Source: Sva-07 sp041686315 (GTDB taxonomy: Bacteria; Actinomycetota; Acidimicrobiia; Acidimicrobiales; Ilumatobacteraceae). Taken from it: DNA of 47,159 nt. The notes under the pieces are model-generated. The model was given only the letters and a program-made list of their open reading frames with translations. It did not search any database and was not told the origin of the DNA. The translations under genes and the position numbers were made by a program. The stretch spans positions 1 to 47,159 of the forward strand of contig JAWLEC010000004.1 of the NCBI GenBank assembly GCA_041686315.1, read 5' to 3'. This document shows, piece after piece, positions 15,885-23,250 of this stretch (position 1 is the first letter of the stretch; the number at the start of each line of letters is the position of its first letter).

Positions 15885-17218
15885 GCACCGACGCCCAGAC
15901 CTACTTCGACGACGTCGTGTCGGCCGCCACGAGCGGGCTGATCGGCGGCGAGGTGCTGCTCGCCAACGTGGCGGGCGAGCGCACCGACTTCATCCGTCTC
16001 AACCACGGCGACGTCCGCCAGGCGGGCACCGTCGACCAGCGCGTGCTCACCGTCGACCTGGTGGAGGGACGCCGGCACGTGGCCGGCAGCATCCCGCTCA
16101 CGGGCGACCGCTCTCTCGACGATGCCCGCCTGTCGGCGCTGCTCGGACAGCTCCGGGAGCAACGTCGCCACGTCCAGGACGACCCGTACCTGCTCTACAA
16201 CACCGAACCGACGTCGACCGAGCGCATCGAGTACGGCGAGATCCCGGCACCCGACGCCGCCCTGGCCGACATCCGTTCGGCCGCCGGCGGGCGCGACCTG
16301 GTCGGCATCTACGCCTCGGGCGACACCTACAGCGGTTTCGCCAACAGCCTGGGCCAGCGCAACTGGTTCCAGTCGGCGACGTTCAATCTCGACTGGTGCT
16401 TCTACCTGCACGCCGACAAGGCGGCGAAGAACCTGTACGCCGGGTTCGAGTGGGACGACGACGCCTTCGCGGCGAAGGTCGACTGGTCGACCCGCCAGCT
16501 GGCGGCGCTCGAACGGGACCCGATCGACCTCGCTCCCGGCGAGTACCGCACCTATCTGGCCCCTCGTGCGATCGAGGAGGTCACGCAGCTGTTGTCGTGG
16601 TACGGGGCCTTCGGGCAGCGCGCGCACGAGACCCGGCAGACGCCGCTGTTGAAGATGCTCGTCGAGGATCTCACCCTCTCCCCGCTCGTCAACATCGCCG
16701 AGGACACCGCCGGCGGAGTGGCACCCAACTTCCAGTCGGCCGGCTTCGTGCGTCCCGATCGCGTTCCGCTGGTGGTCGAGGGCGCCTACGCCGACACGCT
16801 CGTCTCGCCCCGCTCGGCGGAGGAGTACGGCGTGGCGACCAACGGTGCCGGCGACGCCGAGCAGCCCGAGTCGCTCAGCATCACCCCGGGTGCGATTCCC
16901 GCCGACCGGGTCGGCGAGGCACTCGGGTCGGGCCTCTACGTGGGCAACCTGTGGTACCTCAACTTCTCCGACCAGGCTGCCTGCCGCACGACGGGGATGA
17001 CCCGGTTCGCCACGTTCTGGATGGACGACGGCGAGATCGTGGCACCGGTGAACGTGCTGCGCTTCGACGACACCGCGTTGCGTCTGCTCGGCGATCGGCT
17101 GGAGGGGCTCACCGACACGGCCGAGGTGCTGCTCGACACCTCCACCTACGAGCAACGGTCCACCGCCAGCCAACGGCTCCCCGGTGCCCTGGTGAGCGGC
17201 ATGCGTTTCGTGCTCTGA
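15881..17218 (+). CDS. pmbA: TldE/PmbA-like protease subunit
   Basis: A 445-residue partner of TldD. It has the fold-defining C-terminal region (PESLSITPGAIPADRVGEALGSGLYVGNLWYLNFSDQAACRTTGMTR) and lacks the HExxxH zinc motif, as TldE should. TldE contributes to substrate channel formation in the heterodimer. The ATG overlaps the tldD stop by 4 bases, giving equal production. I see no candidate precursor peptide gene of the RiPP type beside it; the small gene downstream encodes an Ala-rich LEA-like protein with its own promoter. Confidence 0.92.
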   Translation: MSTDAQTYFDDVVSAATSGLIGGEVLLANVAGERTDFIRLNHGDVRQAGTVDQRVLTVDLVEGRRHVAGSIPLTGDRSLDDARLSALLGQLREQRRHVQDDPYLLYNTEPTSTERIEYGEIPAPDAALADIRSAAGGRDLVGIYASGDTYSGFANSLGQRNWFQSATFNLDWCFYLHADKAAKNLYAGFEWDDDAFAAKVDWSTRQLAALERDPIDLAPGEYRTYLAPRAIEEVTQLLSWYGAFGQRAHETRQTPLLKMLVEDLTLSPLVNIAEDTAGGVAPNFQSAGFVRPDRVPLVVEGAYADTLVSPRSAEEYGVATNGAGDAEQPESLSITPGAIPADRVGEALGSGLYVGNLWYLNFSDQAACRTTGMTRFATFWMDDGEIVAPVNVLRFDDTALRLLGDRLEGLTDTAEVLLDTSTYEQRSTASQRLPGALVSGMRFVL

Positions 17219-17288
17219 GACGCCGTCGAGAGCGAGGCCTGCGGCAGCGGGGGTCGCCGCTCCACGACAGCCGTTTGCTGCCGTACGG

Positions 17289-17317
17289 TTGCCAGAACCC
17301 GGCCGCCTCGGTACGTT
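17289..17317 (+). promoter_or_regulatory. Sigma70-type promoter of the LEA-like gene
   Basis: TTGCCA (17289-17294) and TACGTT (17312-17317) are separated by exactly 17 bp. They lie about 55 bp before the ATG at 17373, so this transcript has a leader, unlike many genes here. Confidence 0.55.
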
Positions 17318-17372
17318 CGGACGGAGCTGCCACGCAGCTTTGCCCAGGACATCGAACGAGTAGGACCCCGAC

Positions 17373-17648
17373 ATGAAGAAGTTCCTCGCACTTTTCGCCC
17401 TCGTTGCTGCTGCCGCTGCCGCGGTCAGCGCCGTGCGTCGCGATGACATCAAGGCCGACGCCCAGCGCGCCACCACAGCCGCCAAGGACGCCGCCAACAA
17501 GGCGAAGGAAACTGCCCTGAAGGCCAAGAACGAGGGCACCGATGCGGTGTCGGATGCCGCCGACGCCGCCAAGGACGCGGTGCAGGATGCCGGCGATGCC
17601 ACCCAGGAGACCGGCGACGCCGCCCAGAACGCCGCGACCACCAACTGA
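17373..17648 (+). CDS. Small Ala-rich LEA-like protein
   Basis: A 91-residue protein with an N-terminal hydrophobic segment (MKKFLALFALVAAAAAAVSA). It could be a signal peptide or an anchor. The rest is a highly charged amphipathic helix built of AKDAANKAKETALKAKN- and DAADAAKDAVQDAGDA-like units, with no Cys or Trp. The 11-residue-type periodicity resembles late-embryogenesis-abundant and YtxH-like stress proteins. Membrane or desiccation protection is a reasonable guess, no more. A GTAGGA stretch precedes the ATG. Confidence 0.75.
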   Translation: MKKFLALFALVAAAAAAVSAVRRDDIKADAQRATTAAKDAANKAKETALKAKNEGTDAVSDAADAAKDAVQDAGDATQETGDAAQNAATTN

Positions 17649-17735
17649 GTGCCTCCGGGTTCCCGCTGACCTCGACCCGACCGCACGGAACAGACGGGTT
17701 GCACCGACCGCCGTCGCTCGGTGCATGATGGAGCG

Positions 17736-18152
17736 ATGGGGAACCCAGGGACGACGCGGGCCCAGCTGTGGGCGGTCGCGGCCCACGAGGCGATCGAGGC
17801 CGAGGGGCCGGCGGGTCTCGTCCCGCTGCTCGGCGACGACTTCGTCCAGGAGTCACACCGCGGCATGCAGACGTCGGCGACCGGCGAGGCACTGCTCGGC
17901 ACGGTCAGGGTGATGCGCGACATGGACACCCACGTCGCCGGCGTCCATGTGGCCGTGGCCGGCGACCTGCACCTGCTGACGCGGCGGGCGTACCGGCACG
18001 GCGACGACGTGGTCGAGTTGCTCGCCGTCAGCGAATGGACCGAGGAGGGCAAGCTCTCCCGGCTCGTCGAGTTCGACGCCGGCGCCATCGACCACGCACT
18101 CGACGCGCTCGCCGAGATGAGCGGGGAGCCGGTCGTGCGACTCTGCGACTGA
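17736..18152 (+). CDS. SnoaL-like/NTF2-fold protein
   Basis: A 138-residue protein. Helices at the start (RAQLWAVAAHEAIEAEG) lead to LLGDDFVQESHR and beta-strands VAGVHVAVAGDLHLLTRRAYRHGDDVVELLAVSEWTEEGKLSRLVEFDA. This resembles the NTF2/SnoaL-like domain often found at the C-terminus of actinobacterial cyclase- and ATPase-type regulators, here free-standing. ATG 17736 is preferred over GTG 17721 because GGAG lies just before it. Function is unknown. Confidence 0.7.
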   Translation: MGNPGTTRAQLWAVAAHEAIEAEGPAGLVPLLGDDFVQESHRGMQTSATGEALLGTVRVMRDMDTHVAGVHVAVAGDLHLLTRRAYRHGDDVVELLAVSEWTEEGKLSRLVEFDAGAIDHALDALAEMSGEPVVRLCD

Positions 18153-18191
18153 GCCCTGGCGCAGCATCGGTCGTCGAGGTCCGGCCGACTC

Positions 18192-18211
18192 TGTGACACG
18201 TCTCGGTCACA
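18192..18211. promoter_or_regulatory. Inverted repeat TGTGAC-N8-GTCACA
   Basis: The 6-bp perfect arms lie 40 bp upstream of the start at 18252. The half-sites resemble Crp-family sites but the spacing (TGTGA-N10-TCACA) is longer than the usual N6, so only a tentative operator. Confidence 0.3.
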
Positions 18212-18251
18212 CTCGTCTGCAGGACATCCCGGACGAGCAGGAGGCTCATCG

Positions 18252-18713
18252 ATGCTGGTACTGATCGCAACCAACGAACTGCAGGGGACCGTCGACGGCG
18301 ACTACGCGTGGACGGTCGAAGGCGAACTGGTCACCCCGGTGGTCGTCGAGTGCCGCTCGGGCGACCGGTGCGGCTGCCGCCGCGGTTTCCCCGGGCTCGG
18401 CTCCGAGCGTGCCACCACCACGGCGATGGTGGTCGACCGGCCCGAGCTCACCGAGGAGGATCTTCGTGGCGCCGTTCGCGACTGGCTCGACCGCGGCGGC
18501 TGGGTCGACCTGCTCACCGACGGCGTCAGCGAGCGCCTCGGCCTCGATCCCGACCACCTCGAGGTGTGCAGCGAGGTCGACGAGATCGTCGAGGACATCG
18601 TCGACGAACACGTCGACAACATCGCGCTCGTGTGCCGCTCGTTTCCCGTGGGCACCGTCATCGCACGCGACGGAGACCTCGTGCGGGAGCGCTGGCTGCC
18701 CTCGGTCGCCTGA
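18252..18713 (+). CDS. Conserved actinobacterial protein with Cys motif, unknown function
   Basis: A 153-residue acidic soluble protein. It begins MLVLIATNELQGTVDGDYAWTVEGELV and contains a cluster of Cys residues in VVECRSGDRCGCRRGFPGLGSERATTTA, then a long acidic helix ending VCRSFPVGTVIARDGD. The CXXXXXCGC arrangement could bind a metal. I believe this is a known actinobacterial family of unknown function (possibly DUF7715) but cannot confirm the name. An AGGAGG Shine-Dalgarno precedes the ATG. Confidence 0.7.
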   Translation: MLVLIATNELQGTVDGDYAWTVEGELVTPVVVECRSGDRCGCRRGFPGLGSERATTTAMVVDRPELTEEDLRGAVRDWLDRGGWVDLLTDGVSERLGLDPDHLEVCSEVDEIVEDIVDEHVDNIALVCRSFPVGTVIARDGDLVRERWLPSVA

Positions 18714-18745
18714 GCACCGCCCCATCGGCGAGACTGTGGTCGACG

Positions 18746-19369
18746 ATGAGCTTCTACTCCGACCACGTCCTCCCCCACGTCATCGACGTGGCCTGCCGGG
18801 GCGTCGACGACACGCGTCGCCACATCGTCCCGCGAGCCACCGGTCGCGTGCTCGAGATCGGGATGGGCCCCGCGCTCAACCTGCCGTACTACGACCGCGA
18901 TCGCGTCGAGCTCGTGTGGGGTCTCGAACCGTCCGAAGGCATGCGCCGCAAGGCTGCCGGCCGGATCACCGACTCCGACCTCGACGTGCGCTGGCTCGGC
19001 GCCCCCGGCGAGGAGATCCCGCTCGACGACGACGTCGCCGACACCGTGGTGCTCACGTACACGCTGTGCACCATTCCCGATCCCGAGCGGGCGCTGGCGG
19101 AGATCCGGCGGGTGTTGAAGCCCGGTGGGCACCTGCTGTTCGCCGAACACGGCGAGGCACCCGACGACGGCGTCCGGGCGTGGCAGCACCGTCTCGACCC
19201 GATCTGGACCCGTCTCGCCGGCGGGTGCCACATCACCCGACCGATTCCCGACCTGCTCGAGTCGGCCGGCTTCCGGCTCGAGGAGATCGAATCGGGATAT
19301 CAACCCGGCCCCAGGATCTCCGCCTACGTGTCCACGGGCGTCGCCGTCGCCGCACGCCTGCCTCGATGA
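18746..19369 (+). CDS. SAM-dependent class I methyltransferase
   Basis: A 207-residue methyltransferase of the type-11 group. SAM-binding motif I is GRVLEIGMGPALNL (about 36-49), then acidic motif II near LEPSEGM, and post-motif LTYTLCTIPDPERALAEIRRVLKPGGHLLFAEHG. The sequence resembles the small-molecule methyltransferases annotated as phosphatidylethanolamine or menaquinone-like methylases (HVIDVACRG start). Substrate not assignable. It follows the Cys-motif gene by 32 bp, and the frame beyond its stop holds a lipase remnant. Confidence 0.88.
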   Translation: MSFYSDHVLPHVIDVACRGVDDTRRHIVPRATGRVLEIGMGPALNLPYYDRDRVELVWGLEPSEGMRRKAAGRITDSDLDVRWLGAPGEEIPLDDDVADTVVLTYTLCTIPDPERALAEIRRVLKPGGHLLFAEHGEAPDDGVRAWQHRLDPIWTRLAGGCHITRPIPDLLESAGFRLEEIESGYQPGPRISAYVSTGVAVAARLPR

Positions 19370-19486
19370 GACCACTCGGCCGACGTCGACCACGTGGAGG
19401 TGTCGAGCACCCATCTCGGCATGGGCATCGACCCCGACGTGTTGGCCGTGATCGCCGCCCACGGGGGTCTCGCTCATCGCCCGCCG
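19370..19486 (+). pseudogene. C-terminal remnant of a lipase/esterase gene
   Basis: Directly after the methyltransferase TGA, and in the same frame, the codons read DVDHVEVSSTHLGMGIDPDV followed by LAVIAAH. This closely resembles the C-terminal tail of actinobacterial triacylglycerol-lipase-like hydrolases (V-SSHLGMG-NP-V--VIA), including the catalytic His. No start codon, nucleophile or upstream fold is present. The frame then runs into sequence antisense to the MOSC gene. Probably a deletion remnant. Confidence 0.45.
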
Positions 19487-19511
19487 GGCCGAGCCGCCCG
19501 ATCGTCGTCGT

Positions 19512-20351
19512 TCAGTGGTCGACGAAACGCAACTCGTCGCCGAGTGCGACGCTGCCCGGCGCCACCACGTTCGCGTAGACGCCGACGTTCTGGTCGAGGT
19601 CGCGGACGATGTGGCGGAGCACGGCCCGGTCCTCCGGCGCCGCGCCGTCGATCTCGCGCGTCACCATCACACAGCGCGGGCACGGTGCGACGAACTCGAC
19701 CTCGGCGTCACCGATCGCGGCTCGCCGACCCGTCCAGGCGAACTCGGGATGACCGGCGGGTCCGGCGTCGTCGAGCACGATCGAGGGCCGGAACCGGCGG
19801 ATGTCGACCGTCGAGTCCGAGAGCGCGTCGGCCAGCGCCTGCAGTGCGGCGGTGGTCATCACCAGCAACGGAAAGGCGTCGTAGTAGGTGCCCGGCGGCG
19901 ACTCGTATTCCATCACCTCGGGCGGGAACACGCTGAAGTCGGGAAGCGGTTCTCCCTCCTCGCGGCCGAAGATGCCGTTGAGTTCGGCGAGCATGTCGTC
20001 GCTGTCCGGCCCGCCACGCCGGTAGTGGTCGAGATCGTCGGCGGGCCGGAGCCGTTCGAGGCGGACCCGATGACCGAGGGCTGCACTCACCCGCTCGTCG
20101 ATGTCGCCGTCGGTGGTGCTGACGGTGGCACCGTCGGGCAGCTCGATCTCGACGTGGCCGTCGCCGACGTCACGGGCGGCCAGCTGCATCAGTGCGCCGA
20201 TCTTCTTCGCTCCACGGATGCCACCGCGTTCGAGGTCGCGGACGGCCCACGTCCGGTCGCCGACGATCCCGATGGCATCCACTGCGATGCGTTCGACCCG
20301 CACACCGATCATCGACTTGACCGGATAGGTCCACAGCTCACTCACCTTCAT
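19512..20351 (-). CDS. MOSC-domain protein (mARC-like)
   Basis: A 279-residue protein with the MOSC N-terminal beta-barrel (VSELWTYPVKSMIGVRVERIAVDAIGIVGDRTWAV) and a C-terminal MOSC domain holding FVAPCPRCVMVTREIDG. The latter Cys is the expected molybdenum-cofactor ligand in mARC/YcbX-type N-hydroxylated-compound reductases. A function in Moco-dependent reduction is likely; partner reductases are not visible here. ATG 20349-20351 lies 7 nt after a TACAGT box. It follows the P450 gene by 108 bp in the same direction. Confidence 0.88.
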   Translation of the reverse strand: MKVSELWTYPVKSMIGVRVERIAVDAIGIVGDRTWAVRDLERGGIRGAKKIGALMQLAARDVGDGHVEIELPDGATVSTTDGDIDERVSAALGHRVRLERLRPADDLDHYRRGGPDSDDMLAELNGIFGREEGEPLPDFSVFPPEVMEYESPPGTYYDAFPLLVMTTAALQALADALSDSTVDIRRFRPSIVLDDAGPAGHPEFAWTGRRAAIGDAEVEFVAPCPRCVMVTREIDGAAPEDRAVLRHIVRDLDQNVGVYANVVAPGSVALGDELRFVDH

Positions 20352-20358
20352 GCGGGCG

Positions 20359-20364
20359 ACTGTA
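20359..20364 (-). promoter_or_regulatory. Predicted -10 box (TACAGT) of MOSC gene
   Basis: TACAGT on the minus strand ends 7 nt before the ATG at 20351, which implies a leaderless transcript. Confidence 0.5.
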
Positions 20365-20459
20365 GTCAACGTCCCCCGAGCGAGCGACGGGCGGTCGCGG
20401 ACCTGGCGAGACGGCCAGCACGGCGGCGCCCGAGACGTCGCCGGCGCCGGCCGTCGCCG

Positions 20460-21719
20460 TCAGACCTCGACGTGGAGGTGTTCGAGACCGCGCAGGTTGA
20501 TACGACCGTTCCAGATGGCGTCACCGACGATCCGCGCGTGCGGAAACCGGCGGACGAAGGTGCCGATCGCGACCTGGGCCTCCAGCCGCGCCAGTGACGA
20601 ACCGAGGCAGTAGTGGGCACCGCTGCCGAACGACACGTGCTGGCCGGCGCCCTCGCGCCGGATGTCGAGCTCGTCGGCCGTAGGGCCCCACTTGGCAGGG
20701 TCCCTGTTGGCGGAGGCGAGACCGGTGAGCACCCCGTGACCCCGCTCGATCGTGTGTCCGCCGAACTCCACGTCGCGCATCGTGACCCGGAACGAGAACT
20801 GCACCGGGCTGACGTAGCGCAACAGCTCGTCGACGGCGTCGGCGTCGAGCGAGGGATCGTCGCGCAGCAGTTCGAGCTGGTCGGGGTGCCTCATCAGCTC
20901 GAAGATGCCCGTGCCGATGAGGTTGACCGTGGTCTCGTGGCCGGCGACGAACAGCAGGCGGATCTGGTCACGCAGCTCCCGGGTGGACAGTCGGTCACCG
21001 TCCTCTTCGGCCTCGATCAGTGCGGTCAGCAGATCGTCGGCGGGATGTTCACGCTTCCAGGCGATGACGTCCTCGATGAGGTCGTCGATGTGCTTCGATG
21101 CGTGGGCGGCGGCTCGGATCTCGTCGTCGGTGATCACCGGGTCGAGCGTCTTGACGAGCGCCGACGACCACTCGGCGACCTGGTCCTTGTCGGACTCGGG
21201 CATGCCGAGCATCTCCGAGATCACGTCGAAGGGCAGCGGGAAGGCCAGCTCGGCGACGACGTCGCCACCACCACGCTCGGCCATGCCGTCGAGGATCTCG
21301 TCGACCATCTGCTGTACCCGCGGCCGCAGCGCCTCGATGGCCGACGGCGTGAAGGCCTTGCTGACGAGCCGCCGCAGCCGCGTGTGATCGGGTGGATCGA
21401 CGACGAGGATGCTCGTGCTCGGCTCGGGCGGGCGGCCGTAGGCCTCGGTGAAGGCGGCCGTGAACAGATCCTCGCGTTCGCTCTGGCGGAACTCGACGTT
21501 GCGGTCGTCGACGCTCATCGCCGGATCCCGGAGCAGCCGGAACACGTCGTCGTAGCCGAACAGGATCCACTGTCCCATCAGCGACCAGTGCACGGGATCG
21601 TGCTCGCGCAGCTCGGCGAGATGCGGGGCCGGATCGTCGACGTAACCGGGCTGGAGCGGGTTGAAGAACACGGCCTGCTCCCCGCCGCTCACGGACGTGT
21701 CGGCTCGCGTGTCGCTCAT
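20460..21719 (-). CDS. Cytochrome P450
   Basis: A 419-residue soluble bacterial P450. It has the I-helix LLFVAGHETTVN, the ELLRYVSPVQ K-helix region (ExxR), and heme-binding FGSGAHYCLG with axial Cys371. It oxidises a hydrophobic substrate using electrons from a ferredoxin system not seen in this window. Context is lipid metabolism: WS/DGAT and a HAD-acyltransferase lie just upstream on the same strand. Fatty-acid, sterol or hydrocarbon oxidation is plausible but unproven. The start lies 6 nt after TACCCT, so it may have its own promoter. Confidence 0.95.
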   Translation of the reverse strand: MSDTRADTSVSGGEQAVFFNPLQPGYVDDPAPHLAELREHDPVHWSLMGQWILFGYDDVFRLLRDPAMSVDDRNVEFRQSEREDLFTAAFTEAYGRPPEPSTSILVVDPPDHTRLRRLVSKAFTPSAIEALRPRVQQMVDEILDGMAERGGGDVVAELAFPLPFDVISEMLGMPESDKDQVAEWSSALVKTLDPVITDDEIRAAAHASKHIDDLIEDVIAWKREHPADDLLTALIEAEEDGDRLSTRELRDQIRLLFVAGHETTVNLIGTGIFELMRHPDQLELLRDDPSLDADAVDELLRYVSPVQFSFRVTMRDVEFGGHTIERGHGVLTGLASANRDPAKWGPTADELDIRREGAGQHVSFGSGAHYCLGSSLARLEAQVAIGTFVRRFPHARIVGDAIWNGRINLRGLEHLHVEV

Positions 21720-21725
21720 GGGCCC

Positions 21726-21731
21726 AGGGTA
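21726..21731 (-). promoter_or_regulatory. Predicted -10 box (TACCCT) of P450 gene
   Basis: TACCCT on the minus strand ends 6 nt before the ATG at 21719, within the 31-bp gap after the WS/DGAT stop. Confidence 0.4.
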
Positions 21732-21750
21732 GGCCGACGCCGGCCGCCGC

Positions 21751-23202
21751 TCACGACGCCAGGACGTCCTCGAAGGCCGCCGCCACGGCGTCGCGGAAGT
21801 CTCCCGGAGCGTCGATGGCGACCGGGTCGATGAACAACCCGATCTCGAATCCGTCCTCGTAGGACAGCGCGGTCGCGTTGCAGGCGGTTCCGGCGACCGG
21901 CCCCATGGTGACGATCCGCAGCACCCGGGCCCCCGACACGTACAGGGGGATGGGAGCCCCCCGCAGGTTCGACGTGGCGAAGTCGATCTTCGCTGCCGTC
22001 GCCCGTGCGGCGCTGGTGACGACGGAGGTGGGCAGCAGGTTCGCCACACCGGACAGCGCCCCCATGCCGCCGGTGGACATCGACTCCCGCTTCGCGGCGA
22101 TGCGCTCGTGGATGTCGACGATGCGTTCGTGCAGCGGCACCGACGTGCCCGGCACCTGGACCGGTACCGGCGTGAACGAGTTGCCACCGATTGCGCTGTC
22201 GTGGCGGGTGCTCAGCACGAAACTGGTGTTGAACGCGTCGACCTCGACACCACGGTCGGCGTGATAGCGCACCGCTCCCTCCACCAGCCCGGCGAGGAAC
22301 ACGTCGTTCACGGTGGCGCCGTGACGGTGGGCAGCTTGCTTCAACTGCTGCAGAGGCACGCTCACGTGCTCGAGATGACGATGGCGCGACCGCTCCTTCC
22401 ACAGCGGCGACCCACCGGCCACCTCGTTGCCCTGACCGGTGAGGGCTCCGACCGTGGAGCTGGCAGCGGTGACCACCCCGCCGATGGCGTCGCGGGCACG
22501 CCGTGGGTCGGCCGGCCAGATCGCGACCTCGCCGGCGAGGCGCCGAGCGGTGCCGAGTTGGCGCCGGACGAGATGGCCGACCGACTGGGTGACCGTGGCC
22601 GGGAATCCGTCGGCGAGGTCACCGCCCAGCTGCTTGGCGTGGTGCGACTCGACGGCGTCGGCGACGATCTGCTCGAGGTCGACGTCCTCGGGCGGTGGGG
22701 CATCGGCTTCGAGCTGCTGGTACATCTCGGCCATCCGGAGTTGTCCGATTCCGTCGGCCACGGCGTGGTGCACGATCGCCCAGAGCCCCGAGCGGCCGCC
22801 CTTCAGCCCGTCGATGACAACGAACCGCCAGAGGGGTCGGGTCCGGTCGAGTGGCTCCTGGTACAGCTTGGCGGCCAGGTCGAACAGCTGCCGTTCGGTG
22901 CCCGGCTTCGGCAACCTGATCCGGCGCACGTGGTAGTCGAGGTCGAACTCGGGGTCGGGCACCCACGCCGGCGGGGCGAGCCGTCCGAGCCCGGGCACCA
23001 CCCGCTCGCGGAGCCGGGGCATCTTCGCCGCCGCAGCCCGCAGGACACGTCGGAAGTGGTCGTCGTCGATCTTGCCGTCGAGGATGGTCAGCGACGCCCC
23101 GCTGGGGTTGAGCCACGGGTCCTTCTCGACGTTCCACATCAGTGCCTCGTGGTCGGTCATCCGGTCACTGAAGCGCTGCTCGCGTTCTCGTTGTGCTGCC
23201 AT
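21751..23202 (-). CDS. Wax ester synthase/diacylglycerol acyltransferase (WS/DGAT)
   Basis: A 483-residue bifunctional acyltransferase. The catalytic HHAVADG motif lies at residues 145-151 (HHxxxDG). The PLWRFVVIDGL segment precedes it, and the C-terminal domain has NDVFLAGLVEGAVRY and SNLRGAPIPLYVSGA, as in Acinetobacter AtfA and mycobacterial Tgs proteins. It esterifies acyl-CoA to diacylglycerol or fatty alcohol at the membrane surface to make storage lipid. GTG 23211, three codons upstream, is an alternative start. It follows the HAD-acyltransferase by about 50 bp, consistent with one operon for triacylglycerol synthesis. Confidence 0.93.
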   Translation of the reverse strand: MAAQREREQRFSDRMTDHEALMWNVEKDPWLNPSGASLTILDGKIDDDHFRRVLRAAAAKMPRLRERVVPGLGRLAPPAWVPDPEFDLDYHVRRIRLPKPGTERQLFDLAAKLYQEPLDRTRPLWRFVVIDGLKGGRSGLWAIVHHAVADGIGQLRMAEMYQQLEADAPPPEDVDLEQIVADAVESHHAKQLGGDLADGFPATVTQSVGHLVRRQLGTARRLAGEVAIWPADPRRARDAIGGVVTAASSTVGALTGQGNEVAGGSPLWKERSRHRHLEHVSVPLQQLKQAAHRHGATVNDVFLAGLVEGAVRYHADRGVEVDAFNTSFVLSTRHDSAIGGNSFTPVPVQVPGTSVPLHERIVDIHERIAAKRESMSTGGMGALSGVANLLPTSVVTSAARATAAKIDFATSNLRGAPIPLYVSGARVLRIVTMGPVAGTACNATALSYEDGFEIGLFIDPVAIDAPGDFRDAVAAAFEDVLAS

Positions 23203-23250
23203 GTCACTCACTCGGGTGTCGGTGATCGGTTGTCGTTGTCGGGCGGATGT

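Noticed and set aside
15704..18274. Long open frame on the minus strand opposite tldD/tldE
   Set aside because: It is antisense to two genes with clear motifs and is low-complexity Arg/Ala/Gly/Val sequence. Such frames arise from codon bias in GC-rich DNA.
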